Source: UKL13-2 sp031370625 (GTDB lineage Bacteria; Pseudomonadota; Gammaproteobacteria; Burkholderiales; Usitatibacteraceae). From it: a stretch of DNA of 12,245 bases. The notes under the pieces are model-generated. The model worked only from the letters and a program-made list of their open reading frames with translations. It ran no database searches and was not told the origin of the DNA. The DNA lies in the NCBI GenBank assembly GCA_031370625.1, contig JANMQR010000415.1, positions 1 to 12,245 on the forward strand, written 5' to 3'. Shown piece by piece: positions 1 to 7,121 of this stretch (the first letter of the stretch is position 1; each line of letters opens with the position of its first letter). The position numbers and the translations under genes are program-made.

Positions 1-523
1 CGAACACATAGAACACCGTGCCAGCGGTATAAATTACGCCACCAAACGCCACCCACAAGAATCCCGGCCAGGTCAGCGCTTTCACCATCGGCACCACCCC
101 AATCACTGCGATCCAGCCCATTACAATGTAGATGATCAGTGAAGGTATCCGATGCCCCTTCGCGAGCCACAATTCTTGCACGATGCCAATCACAGCCAAG
201 CCCCACACCACGCCGAATAACGACCATCCCCAGGCGCCGCTAAGCGTGACCAGTGTGAATGGCGTATACGTGCCTGCAATCAGCAAATAAATCGCGCTGT
301 GGTCAAGCTTTTGGAACACGTTTTTGGCCTTGCCGCGCGTGCTGTGATAAAGCGTGGACACGCTGAATAACAAAATCAAGGTCGCGCCATAAATCGCAAA
401 ACTCACGATTTTCCACGCGTTTCCGTATAGCGCGCTGTAGGCGATTAGCGCAATCGCACCGCCCAGCGCCAGTACTGCGCCAGCGAAGTGGGAGTAGCCG
501 TTGAAACGTTCTCCGTGATACAT
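1..523 (-). CDS. trhA: Hemolysin III family (PAQR/TrhA-type) integral membrane protein, 3' end cut by window edge
   Basis: Reading the minus strand from the ATG at 523 gives 174 codons with no stop before the window edge, so the gene is partial and lacks its C-terminus. The protein opens MYHGERFNGYSHF and is almost entirely hydrophobic, with about five to six membrane segments in the visible part. It carries the hemolysin III/PAQR signatures: STLYHS near residue 56 and LDHSAIYLLIAGTYTPF near residue 73, which supply the Ser and His residues of the presumed metal site in this superfamily. The last expected signature, the HxxxH of the final helix, would lie beyond the edge. An AGGAAA ribosome site lies about nine bases upstream of the ATG. 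Bacterial members are linked to membrane fluidity/homeostasis rather than proven haemolysis. Family assignment is strong, exact role is not. Confidence 0.85.
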   Translation of the reverse strand, partial: MYHGERFNGYSHFAGAVLALGGAIALIAYSALYGNAWKIVSFAIYGATLILLFSVSTLYHSTRGKAKNVFQKLDHSAIYLLIAGTYTPFTLVTLSGAWGWSLFGVVWGLAVIGIVQELWLAKGHRIPSLIIYIVMGWIAVIGVVPMVKALTWPGFLWVAFGGVIYTAGTVFYVF

Positions 524-679
524 AGTTTGAATTTCCTGACAATGAAATGAACCATGCTAGATGCGAAGCGTAACAGTCTCAAGACAACCGAGCCTAAAAT
601 CATGTCGCCAATACTGGCGCGGTGTTTGGAGCATAAATACCTCAAAACGCGCGCCAATACAAGGCCTCTGAAAATTTAA

Positions 680-1534
680 CTAGCTCGGTTTAGAGTCGTC
701 TTGCAACAAAAAATTCCGCACCACGGCAAGCTGGTCCTCAGTCTGAAACATCGGCGCATGGCCCACATTTGCAAACTCAATGCCACGCACACCCGGCTTC
801 GCGCACATCTGCTCAAACGTCGATTTCAGCAGCAAATCCGAATCCGCGCCACGTGTGAGCAACACCGGACATTTAATCGCATTCCAGTATGGCGAAAGAT
901 CAATATCCACAATCGGCGCAGCGCGAAACGCATCGCCAATACCCGGATCGTAACGAAACATCCACTTGCCGTCATCCGTCGGTTTCAGCAGCGGCAATGT
1001 CAGCGTGCGCCACTCATCATTACTCAATGGCCCGAACGGGCTCACCGCGCGCACCGCTTTGATCGCTGCATCAACATCCGCAAACGCCGGTGATTTGCCC
1101 ACGTATTGATTGATGCGTTCTAGCGCAGATTTAGGCAAAAATATTCCGACATCGTTCACCACCAAACGCGTAATCGGCGACTTTGGCAACGCAGCCAGCA
1201 ACATGCCAATAATGCCGCCCATGGACGTGCCCACCCAATGAATTTCGCTGGCACCGGTGCGCGCGATCAGCGCCGTCATATCGTTCAAATATTGCGGATA
1301 GTTGTAATCTGTTTTGTTGGTCAGCCAATCGCTTTCGCCGCGTCCCGCCACATCTGGACAGATCACGCGATATTGTGCAGAAAGCAATGCCGCCATCGTG
1401 TCGAAATCGCGCCCGCAACGCGTCAGACCATGCGCGCAAATCAGCACACGCGGATTCGCCGCATCGCCCCACTCGGTGTAATGCACACGATGAAAACCGC
1501 CTGAGGAGAGTGCCACGTAAAAATTATTTTTCAT
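680..1534 (-). CDS. Alpha/beta-fold hydrolase
   Basis: A 284-residue single-domain alpha/beta hydrolase. The oxyanion-hole motif HGLTRCGRDFD is at residues 35-45. The nucleophile elbow GTSMGG has Ser104. A likely catalytic Asp lies at 231-233 (GADSD), and the catalytic His is His259 in VGHAP, so the triad looks intact. No signal peptide is visible, so it is probably cytoplasmic. I start at the ATG at 1534 (MKNNFYVALSSGG) because similarity to the fold begins there and an AGAG precedes it. An upstream ATG at 1591 would add 19 residues without family character. The substrate cannot be read from sequence; small ester or lactone hydrolysis is typical. It lies 156 bp from the membrane protein gene and 210 bp from the TetR gene, all on one strand, with no clear sign of an operon. 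Confidence 0.85.
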   Translation of the reverse strand: MKNNFYVALSSGGFHRVHYTEWGDAANPRVLICAHGLTRCGRDFDTMAALLSAQYRVICPDVAGRGESDWLTNKTDYNYPQYLNDMTALIARTGASEIHWVGTSMGGIIGMLLAALPKSPITRLVVNDVGIFLPKSALERINQYVGKSPAFADVDAAIKAVRAVSPFGPLSNDEWRTLTLPLLKPTDDGKWMFRYDPGIGDAFRAAPIVDIDLSPYWNAIKCPVLLTRGADSDLLLKSTFEQMCAKPGVRGIEFANVGHAPMFQTEDQLAVVRNFLLQDDSKPS

Positions 1535-1744
1535 AAACTCTTTTAAAAAATGCTTGCCAAATACAAGCTGTAATTCGCCACGGCTCGCCATCTCGTCTGG
1601 AATCGGATCAAGCTAGCGGAAAAAGAACTGCGAACGTTCACGTTAGCTTTTCAATTTTACGTTTAATAAAACCCGGTTGCGACGGCCTACGAAAACGGCG
1701 CACTCAATTCCGCCGGACGGTTAACAACAACGTGCTGTACCAGT

Positions 1745-2374
1745 TCACTTAGATGGCCACGCATGCATGGCCAGAGAGGCCATGCGCTTCAAGCGTGCGA
1801 GCGATGCACCATCGCGCGCTTGGACTGCCATGCCTTGAATCACCATGGCGTAGAACGCGGCCAGCGCTCCCGTATCAGTCACCGCCGGTAGCTCTCCCAC
1901 TTTGCGCGCGGCTTCCAGCCGCACACGGATTGCCCGCTGGGCGTCTTGGCGAAGCGCGGCAATTTCTGCGATCAGAAAAGCGTTATCCGCCGAAGATTGC
2001 AGCTCGCCACAAGCGATCATGCAGCCCGGCGCATGCGAGGGATTGCTAAACTGTTTGGCGGCTCCGAGTAATACTCGCTCGACGGCATCCCACGCGCTAC
2101 AGTCAGCCCCGATTGGCTCAGAGAAGAAAGCGCCGTAACGCTTCTGGTATTGCGCAATGGCTTCGCGGTATAACGCCTCTTTTGATCCGAACGCAGCATA
2201 CAAACTGGGCGGCGAGATGTCCATTGCGCTCGTGAGTTGGTTGGTCGAGGTAGCGTCAAAACCGTGCCGCCAGAACAGATCCATTGCAATGTCGAGCGCA
2301 TCATCGCGCTCGAAGGCGCGCGGGCGCCCAGCGCGGCGCTTGGAAACGGAGGCGGTCAAGTTTTTTGTTTTCAT
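1745..2374 (-). CDS. TetR/AcrR family transcriptional repressor
   Basis: About 209 residues. The N-terminal TetR DNA-binding domain starts with GRPRAFERDDALD, followed by the helix-turn-helix stretch around TNQLTSAMDISPPSLYAAFG and the usual KEALYREAI helix. The C-terminal ligand domain contains PGCMIACGEL, with two cysteines that could sense electrophiles (inference). It is divergent from a medium-chain dehydrogenase, a frequent arrangement in which the repressor controls both genes. Two in-frame ATGs exist, at 2380 and 2374. I prefer 2374 because a candidate -10 (TACAAT, minus strand, 2381-2386) would start transcription at or next to that ATG, and no Shine-Dalgarno sequence precedes either. 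The first operator (2383-2398) overlaps this -10, implying autorepression. The inducer is unknown. Confidence 0.87.
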   Translation of the reverse strand: MKTKNLTASVSKRRAGRPRAFERDDALDIAMDLFWRHGFDATSTNQLTSAMDISPPSLYAAFGSKEALYREAIAQYQKRYGAFFSEPIGADCSAWDAVERVLLGAAKQFSNPSHAPGCMIACGELQSSADNAFLIAEIAALRQDAQRAIRVRLEAARKVGELPAVTDTGALAAFYAMVIQGMAVQARDGASLARLKRMASLAMHAWPSK

Positions 2375-2382
2375 AAACATAT

Positions 2383-2398
2383 TGTATCAGACGCTACA
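2383..2398. promoter_or_regulatory. Candidate TetR operator 1 (TGTA-N8-TACA) over the repressor's own promoter
   Basis: The dyad TGTATCAGACGCTACA has TGTA/TACA half-sites 8 bp apart, with partial symmetry continuing into AT-rich flanks. It overlaps the candidate minus-strand -10 TACAAT (2381-2386) of the TetR gene. It matches the spacing of the second dyad at 2436-2451, whose centre is 53 bp away, about five helical turns, so bound dimers would lie on the same face of DNA. Binding by the adjacent repressor is inferred. Confidence 0.55.
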
Positions 2399-2405
2399 AA
2401 ATATG

Positions 2406-2434
2406 TTGACAGCGCGTACAGAAATATCTATATT
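2406..2434 (+). promoter_or_regulatory. Sigma-70 type promoter of the dehydrogenase gene
   Basis: A perfect -35 TTGACA (2406-2411) is followed after exactly 17 bp by TATATT (2429-2434), five of six bases matching the -10 consensus. Transcription would start near 2441, inside the second dyad, giving a leader of about 25 bases with a weak AGG ribosome site (2456-2458) before the ATG at 2466. Such a strong promoter covered by an operator is the usual design for a tightly repressed, inducible gene. Confidence 0.7.
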
Positions 2435-2435
2435 A

Positions 2436-2451
2436 TGTAGTTATCACTACA
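2436..2451. promoter_or_regulatory. Candidate TetR operator 2 (TGTA-N8-TACA) at the dehydrogenase start point
   Basis: TGTAGTTATCACTACA has perfect 6-bp arms around TATC. Symmetry extends outwards with one mismatch per arm to 2431-2456. It sits directly downstream of, and with its extension overlaps, the -10 box, covering the expected transcription start, so a bound TetR dimer would block RNA polymerase. Its core matches operator 1 in form. Confidence 0.65.
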
Positions 2452-2465
2452 CAATAGGTTAAAAC

Positions 2466-3488
2466 ATGATTGCTAATTCACGTCACTTCCAGCTTAATAA
2501 AACCGCTAACGCCTTGCAGTTGGTTCGCGGAAATCGAACAGTTGAAACTCCCGCATCTGACCAAGTGCTGATACGCGTGGCCGCAGCGAGTCTGAACTAT
2601 CGCGATCTGCTGACGCTACAGGACGTGAACTCAACTCGCGAAGGTCTGATTCCGCTATCAGACGCGGCAGGCACCGTGGTGGCCGTCGGCAGCGCTGTTA
2701 CGCGCTGGAAGGAAGGTGATCGCGTCAGCGCAAATTTTTTCCCAGATTGGTCTGGTGGCACCTTCTCCACCTCGAATCTTTCCAGCGCGTTGGGCGGTAG
2801 CCGGACCGATGGCGTGCTCAGTGAGTTCATCACTGCGAACGAGGCATCGCTGGTTGAAGTCCCCGCACACCTTTCGTTCGCCGAAGGTGCCACGCTGCCC
2901 TGCGCGGGTGTGACCGCATGGCACGCCTTGTTCGAACGCGGCGCGGTTAAGGCCGAGGAAACAGTGCTGGTGCAGGGAACTGGAGGCGTCGCCTTGTTTG
3001 GCTTGCAACTCGCCACTGCGCACGGTGCCCGAGTAATAGTCACCTCTTCATCGGACGAGAAACTCGAACGCGCTCGCGCGCTCAGTGCGTGGAAAACCAT
3101 CAACTACCGAAAGCAACCTGACTGGGACAAGGCCGCTCTCGATCTGACCGACGGCAAAGGCGTGGATCATACATTGGAATTAGGTGGCCCTGACACCTAC
3201 AACCGTTCTATCGCCGCCATCGCTACAGGCGGCCGGATTGCGCAGATTGGCGTACTCAGCGGCTTTAACTCGCGGCCCGACATCGTACCGCTCCAATTCA
3301 AGAACGCGAGCATCAATGGTATCTGCGTCGGTTCTGTTGCACACTTCGAGCGACTCAATCGTTTCCTTGCCCGGCACCAAATTCACCCGATAATAGATCA
3401 GCATTTCAGTTTCGAAAATACGCCGGCGGCGTACGAGCACATGAAGTCGGCCGCACACTTTGGAAAACTAGTGATCGACCTGAATTGA
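2466..3488 (+). CDS. Zinc-independent medium-chain dehydrogenase/reductase (NAD(P)-dependent alcohol dehydrogenase-like)
   Basis: 340 residues, full length for the MDR superfamily. The GroES-like N-terminal domain is followed by a Rossmann domain with the nucleotide motif VLVQGTGGVALFGLQLA (167-183) and SSSDEKLERA after the second strand, where the cofactor ribose is recognised. The catalytic zinc ligand is absent: zinc enzymes have a Cys where this one has NYRDLL (Asn44). The four-Cys structural zinc lobe is also missing, replaced by a Gly/Ser-rich segment around 94-115. It therefore resembles quinone oxidoreductase and enoyl reductase-type members that reduce activated C=C or quinone substrates, although close relatives are often labelled alcohol dehydrogenase. 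The divergent TetR gene and the twin operators indicate induction by a small molecule, and the downstream glutathione S-transferase fits electrophile detoxification (inference). Confidence 0.85.
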   Translation: MIANSRHFQLNKTANALQLVRGNRTVETPASDQVLIRVAAASLNYRDLLTLQDVNSTREGLIPLSDAAGTVVAVGSAVTRWKEGDRVSANFFPDWSGGTFSTSNLSSALGGSRTDGVLSEFITANEASLVEVPAHLSFAEGATLPCAGVTAWHALFERGAVKAEETVLVQGTGGVALFGLQLATAHGARVIVTSSSDEKLERARALSAWKTINYRKQPDWDKAALDLTDGKGVDHTLELGGPDTYNRSIAAIATGGRIAQIGVLSGFNSRPDIVPLQFKNASINGICVGSVAHFERLNRFLARHQIHPIIDQHFSFENTPAAYEHMKSAAHFGKLVIDLN

Positions 3489-3523
3489 GCCGCTCGGTAA
3501 AGCCAAATAAGCGCATGCTCAGG

Positions 3524-3549
3524 GCTTACACACTGCATCCGCAGTAAGC
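3524..3549 (+). repeat. Bulged inverted repeat between the dehydrogenase and GST genes
   Basis: GCTTAC (3524-3529) pairs with GTAAGC (3544-3549). Inside it TGC pairs with GCA around a four-base loop, leaving a one-sided ACAC bulge. No T-run follows, so it is not a standard intrinsic terminator. It could be a weak attenuator, an mRNA-processing hairpin or chance. Confidence 0.3.
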
Positions 3550-3605
3550 TCGGAGGGCACCGCGTTTTGGCTGGCTAACATCATTCAAACACAGGAGCTT
3601 TTGTC

Positions 3606-4271
3606 ATGATTACTCTGTGCGGATTCGGCGTCAACAACTACTACAACAAACTCAAGCTGATTCTTCTCGAAAAAGAAATCCCGTTTCGCGAACGCGTTGT
3701 CTACCCGTGGGAGCGTGATTCGTTCCGACAGTCTTCGCCGCTAGGGAAAATTCCTTTCATTGAGACCGAGCACGGTGGCTTATCCGAATCCCAAATTATT
3801 CTTGAATACCTGGAAGAGCGGTATCCAGATAAGCCGCTATATCCGCAAGAAATCTTTGCGCGCGCAAAGTGCCGCGAACTAATTCTGCACCTTGAGCTCA
3901 ATTCCGAGTGGATTGCGCGAAGGCTGTACAAAGAGTGTTTCTTCGGCGGTGTAGTGTCTGAAGAAACCAAGCTAGAGGCGCATGCAAAGCTCACCATTGG
4001 TTTGCAGGGTGTCGCGCAGCTATCGCATTTTTCACCTTATATTTTTGGCGCAACGTTTACCGCAGCTGACTGTATTGCCTATGTCCATCTTGTGATGATT
4101 GCGCTCGCCACGGAAAAAATCTATGGCGAAAATATGTTGCATCGGTTTTTCCCGAATATCGATGAATACATGCGGTTAATGGGTTCTCGGCCACATGTAA
4201 AAACCGTGATGGCTGATCGAGAAACCGCGATGACGGTATTTGTCAGTCTTAATGTGAAATACGACGGTTAG
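3606..4271 (+). CDS. Glutathione S-transferase family protein
   Basis: 221 residues with the two-domain GST layout. The N-terminal thioredoxin-like half (about 1-78) contains the cis-proline segment SPLGKIPF (Pro50) and the glutathione gamma-glutamyl site SES (60-62) at the start of the following helix. The all-alpha C-terminal half has the N-capping box FTAADC (151-156), conserved for folding of this domain. The usual catalytic-residue region reads NNYYNK (10-15), so a Tyr or Asn rather than Cys or Ser may help activate glutathione. AGGAG (3593-3597) lies eight bases before the ATG, fixing the start. It follows the TetR-controlled dehydrogenase by 117 bp on the same strand and may be co-transcribed. 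The substrate is unknown; conjugation or isomerisation of electrophiles is the family theme. Confidence 0.85.
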   Translation: MITLCGFGVNNYYNKLKLILLEKEIPFRERVVYPWERDSFRQSSPLGKIPFIETEHGGLSESQIILEYLEERYPDKPLYPQEIFARAKCRELILHLELNSEWIARRLYKECFFGGVVSEETKLEAHAKLTIGLQGVAQLSHFSPYIFGATFTAADCIAYVHLVMIALATEKIYGENMLHRFFPNIDEYMRLMGSRPHVKTVMADRETAMTVFVSLNVKYDG

Positions 4272-4303
4272 CCGATGGTTAGCAAAAAACTACCGTTCCA
4301 GAG

Positions 4304-4789
4304 CTATAGCTTAGGCTCGCTCGAACTCGCGAAATCATCGGGTCGGCGTCCGTTGTTGTCGCGCGCCCAATCAAACTTTCGCTCTGCTACGTCGATAGCC
4401 AAATCATTAATGCTGGCATATCGGCGCGCCATCAATCCTTCTGGCGTGAACTCCCAATTCTCGTTGCCATAAGAGCGAAACCATTTCCCGTCTGCGTCGT
4501 GCCATTCATAGGCAAAACGAACTGCGATGCGATTGTCTTTAAACGCCCACAATTCTTTGATCAATCGATAGTCATGCTCGCGTTCCCACTTTCGGGTCAG
4601 AAAAGCGACAATTTCCTCGCGCTCCGTGGGGAACTCCGCGCGGTTGCGCCACTGACTATCAACGGTGTAAGCGAGCGAAACACGTTTGGGATCACGCGAG
4701 TTCCACGCGTCTTCTGCGAGCCTAACTTTCTGAATTGCAGTCTCAAGCGTAAATGGCGGCAAGGGTGCGCGGGCTTCGGCTGGGTTCAT
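4304..4789 (-). CDS. DUF1348 family NTF2-like protein
   Basis: The protein matches the very conserved DUF1348 pattern: KVRLAEDAWNSRDPKRV, then DSQWRNRAEF, EEIVAFLTRKWEREHDYRLI, then the WHDADGKWFRSYGNENWEF segment and the RRYASINDL end. This is an NTF2-like alpha+beta cone fold with a polar/aromatic cavity; the family has structures but no assigned reaction that I know of. I choose the ATG at 4789 (MNPAEARAPLPPFT), giving 161 residues, the usual family length. An in-frame ATG at 4852 would add 21 unsupported residues, and neither has a strong ribosome site. It is the last gene of the minus-strand redox run, 99 bp after the reductase stop, and converges on the GST gene with 32 bp between them. 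A role on the product or substrate of that operon is only inferred. Confidence 0.85.
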   Translation of the reverse strand: MNPAEARAPLPPFTLETAIQKVRLAEDAWNSRDPKRVSLAYTVDSQWRNRAEFPTEREEIVAFLTRKWEREHDYRLIKELWAFKDNRIAVRFAYEWHDADGKWFRSYGNENWEFTPEGLMARRYASINDLAIDVAERKFDWARDNNGRRPDDFASSSEPKL

Positions 4790-4888
4790 TTGGATTGCTT
4801 TCGTCTGAATTGCAAGTAAAGCTTCGAAAAATCCTTGTGGGTACATGTTCATGTTTGTAATTGCTGGAGCCAGGCAACAAGGCGCAGA

Positions 4889-6520
4889 CTAAATATCCAA
4901 TGTCAACGTTAAAGATTTTGCGCGCGAGACGCACATGCACATAAGGCTGGCCTGACTTCGCTCTGCATCTGACAAGGCCATATCGCGGTGATCTGGTTCA
5001 CCGTTTAACACCTTGACGGCGCAGGTGCCGCAGTTACCGGTACGACAAGCAGCAGGCGCGTCAATACCGGCTGCTTGCACCGCATCCAGAATCGATTGCG
5101 ATGCGCTGACGCCAATTATTTTTCCGCTGCGCTGCAGCGTGACGCGCACAGGTTTGTCAGTTGCTCGAATACTCGCTGCGGAAAAGCGTTCGAAATGTAT
5201 GCGGCCCTCGTTGATCGCTGATTCCCTGGCGGCTTCGCGAACGACCTGGATGAGAGAGTTCGGGCCACAGACGTAAAAAATACTATCGGCGGGCGCATTT
5301 ACCATTACCGAAGTCACATCCAATTTTTGACCGGCATCACTGAAATAGAATGTTGCCGCATCGCCGAGCATCGACTGCAACTTCCACGCGAATGCCGCTT
5401 CTTGACGGGAGCGCGCCGCGTAATGCAACGCGAATCGTCGCCCCTGCTGCGCAAGTGCCATCGCCATCGAATGTATCGGCGTAATGCCGATGCCACCCGC
5501 GATCAGGATCGCTGGCTGGCTGCCAGTGTGCAGCGGAAAATCATTTCCAGGCATGCCGCAATGCAACGTCATTCCCAACTGATAGTCGCGATGTACCGCA
5601 AGCGATCCGCCGCGACCGTTGTCATCTTTTTGCACGGCGATTTCGTAACTGTCACCGGTTTCGGAAACTCGGGTAATTGAATATCGCCGTGTGCCGTGTA
5701 CATCGTTGGCAACACCCGCATCATTTAGCAGTCGCACCGGCACATCAATATGCGCGCCGGGTTCAACAACGGGAAGATCGCCGCCGTCAGCAGCAGCACG
5801 CACCTCATAAGCGCGAACCCGCGGGGTCAATTGACGTACACCGGTGATGACCAGTGCAAGCGGGCCGTTACCCAACGAAGTCGGAGGGAAATCGGGCGTT
5901 ACTGCGGACGCGATCTCGTTCGCCGCGCCCAATCTTGTCTTGAGCGCCGCGAGTTCTTCACGCAAGGGGGCATTTGCCGCAGAAATTTCTGCCTCGGTAA
6001 AGCGCGGTGTAATGTGTTGCGGGCAATTCCAGTCATAGCCTTCGACGGTGATAATCACGCCACGCTCAACCCGTGCGCGATAACTCGACAACTCCAGCCT
6101 CGCGATCAGCGCGGAATCTTCATCCAACCCGACAATCCGTACGCGCCCCAGTATTTTTAGGCGAAGACGATTCGCGTAATCCATCAAAATGATCGAGACC
6201 CGGTCATTGTTGGCAAAATTGCCCACGCTGATGTATTGCACATTGCCGCGAAAATCAGCGTAGCCAATCGTCTTTTCATCGAGCACTTTTAAAAAACCCG
6301 CCGGCCCGCCGCGAAACTGCACATACGGCCAGCCTGTTTCGCTCACCGTCGCTTGATAGAAGCCGTCGCGCTCGCCAATAAAATCGGTTTCCATTCTGCC
6401 CAACCGATCACGCCGGTCTTCGGATTCGTCAAGCTGCGCGTAGTTTTTGCGGCTGCCCATGCGCGTTTGCATTGCGCGCACTGCGGGCGTAAACGCAATA
6501 TCAGAGAAGGCTTGAGACAT
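4889..6520 (-). CDS. PNPOx-like flavin domain fused to phthalate-dioxygenase-reductase-type oxidoreductase and 2Fe-2S ferredoxin
   Basis: 543 residues in three parts. Residues about 40-165 form a pyridoxamine-phosphate-oxidase-like split barrel, a usual FMN (or F420/haem) binder. Residues about 220-450 are a ferredoxin-reductase module of the phthalate dioxygenase reductase type: flavin motif RRYS (278-281), GRGGS (302-306), NDFPL (326-330), NAD motif AGGIGITPI (341-349), YVCGP (416-420) and HFERF (442-446). Residues about 455-543 are a plant-type ferredoxin with Cys492, Cys497, Cys500 and Cys528 or Cys530. Electrons would run NAD(P)H to flavin to 2Fe-2S, then perhaps to the barrel's flavin. 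The start at 6520 is set by AAAGGAG (top-strand 6527-6533) six bases upstream; a longer frame to 6676 would run into the YHS gene. It is third in the run behind the LysR-divergent promoter region. The terminal acceptor is unknown. Confidence 0.88.
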   Translation of the reverse strand: MSQAFSDIAFTPAVRAMQTRMGSRKNYAQLDESEDRRDRLGRMETDFIGERDGFYQATVSETGWPYVQFRGGPAGFLKVLDEKTIGYADFRGNVQYISVGNFANNDRVSIILMDYANRLRLKILGRVRIVGLDEDSALIARLELSSYRARVERGVIITVEGYDWNCPQHITPRFTEAEISAANAPLREELAALKTRLGAANEIASAVTPDFPPTSLGNGPLALVITGVRQLTPRVRAYEVRAAADGGDLPVVEPGAHIDVPVRLLNDAGVANDVHGTRRYSITRVSETGDSYEIAVQKDDNGRGGSLAVHRDYQLGMTLHCGMPGNDFPLHTGSQPAILIAGGIGITPIHSMAMALAQQGRRFALHYAARSRQEAAFAWKLQSMLGDAATFYFSDAGQKLDVTSVMVNAPADSIFYVCGPNSLIQVVREAARESAINEGRIHFERFSAASIRATDKPVRVTLQRSGKIIGVSASQSILDAVQAAGIDAPAACRTGNCGTCAVKVLNGEPDHRDMALSDAERSQASLMCMCVSRAKSLTLTLDI

Positions 6521-6543
6521 GGCGGGCTCCTTTGGAATGATGG

Positions 6544-6568
6544 CACCGGACTCGATGGGAGTCCGGTG
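6544..6568 (-). repeat. Perfect 10-bp hairpin between the YHS and reductase genes
   Basis: CACCGGACTC and GAGTCCGGTG pair perfectly around a five-base loop (GATGG), a GC-rich and very stable stem. It lies in the 73-base space between the YHS stop and the reductase start. No T-run follows on the minus strand, so intrinsic termination is unlikely. A role as an mRNA-processing or stability element that sets a different expression level for the upstream and downstream genes is plausible. It ends 23 bases before the reductase ATG, just upstream of its ribosome site. Confidence 0.6.
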
Positions 6569-6593
6569 TGGGTGGTGCTCGTGATTGATCGCA

Positions 6594-7085
6594 TTACTTG
6601 TTAAGTGAAGGCCAATTCTGGTTCGCTTTCGCAATAAAGCTCGCCGGATCTTTACTGAAGGTGGCATTGATATCACCGTTAAAATTCAGATACAACTTGC
6701 CATCGACGATCTTCCAGCCGTTCACAGGATCAACATCGAACAGCTTGCCAATCGACGTGCCCCAGGCACAGAAACCACCGTATTGCGGCGCGTATTTAGT
6801 GGGGTCGCTCTTGAACGTGGCCAAATTTTCGGCGGTAGAAAACTGCCATTTCACGCCGCCGTGTTCCGCGGTGTAGCGATCCGATCCGGCAACCGGTTTA
6901 CCAACAGTGAAGTACGAAACAACGTCGTAACCTTTAGCACCCAGGCCTGCATGCAAGGTGTTGTATTCGCCACCGGTTTGTTTGACCGCAAATGCAGGCG
7001 CTGCCACGCCGGTAAGCCCGATGGCAATTGCCGTAGCGATAGAGACAGCGGAGATTTTGACGAAATGATTGAGTTTGGTGATCAT
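6594..7085 (-). CDS. Exported YHS-domain protein
   Basis: 163 residues. An N-terminal signal peptide (Lys near the start, hydrophobic core about 11-29, likely cleavage after AFA at residue 33) sends it to the periplasm. The mature part is a YHS domain: LGAKGYDVVSYFTVGKPV (48-65), then W80 and F82, ENLATF (86-91), and YAPQYGGFCAWG (98-109) with the single Cys106, followed by GWKIVDGKLYLNFN (123-136). YHS domains are associated with metal-linked proteins; the stand-alone exported form is common in proteobacteria and has no firm function. AAGGA lies about seven bases upstream of the ATG. It is second in the operon, 36 bases after the CMD gene, which suggests a periplasmic partner for an otherwise cytoplasmic redox pathway. 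Confidence 0.85.
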   Translation of the reverse strand: MITKLNHFVKISAVSIATAIAIGLTGVAAPAFAVKQTGGEYNTLHAGLGAKGYDVVSYFTVGKPVAGSDRYTAEHGGVKWQFSTAENLATFKSDPTKYAPQYGGFCAWGTSIGKLFDVDPVNGWKIVDGKLYLNFNGDINATFSKDPASFIAKANQNWPSLNK

Positions 7086-7121
7086 GATTTTTCCTTTGAA
7101 TGTTGATTGGGCTGGATGAAG

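Noticed and set aside
606..619. Short hairpin CGCCA-ATAC-TGGCG in the gap after the hydrolase gene
   Set aside because: A five-base stem with no T-run is easily expected by chance.
445..657. 70-codon minus-strand open frame overlapping the membrane protein start
   Set aside because: It overlaps the well-supported hemolysin III-type gene in another frame, has no ribosome site and no recognisable composition.
1765..1785. Hairpin GCATGGCC-AGAGA-GGCCATGC near the 3' end of the TetR gene
   Set aside because: It lies inside the coding sequence and is not followed by a T-run on the transcribed strand, so it is not supported as a terminator.
2466..3488. Zinc-dependent alcohol dehydrogenase
   Set aside because: The catalytic Cys position is Asn44 and the four-Cys structural zinc lobe is absent.
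4272..4303. Bidirectional terminator between the converging GST and DUF1348 genes
   Set aside because: There is an A-run but no stem of useful length next to it; only a short GGTTAGC direct repeat is visible.
6521..6676. 52-codon extension of the three-domain reductase
   Set aside because: It crosses the hairpin and overlaps the YHS gene end; a strong AAAGGAG site places the start at 6520.
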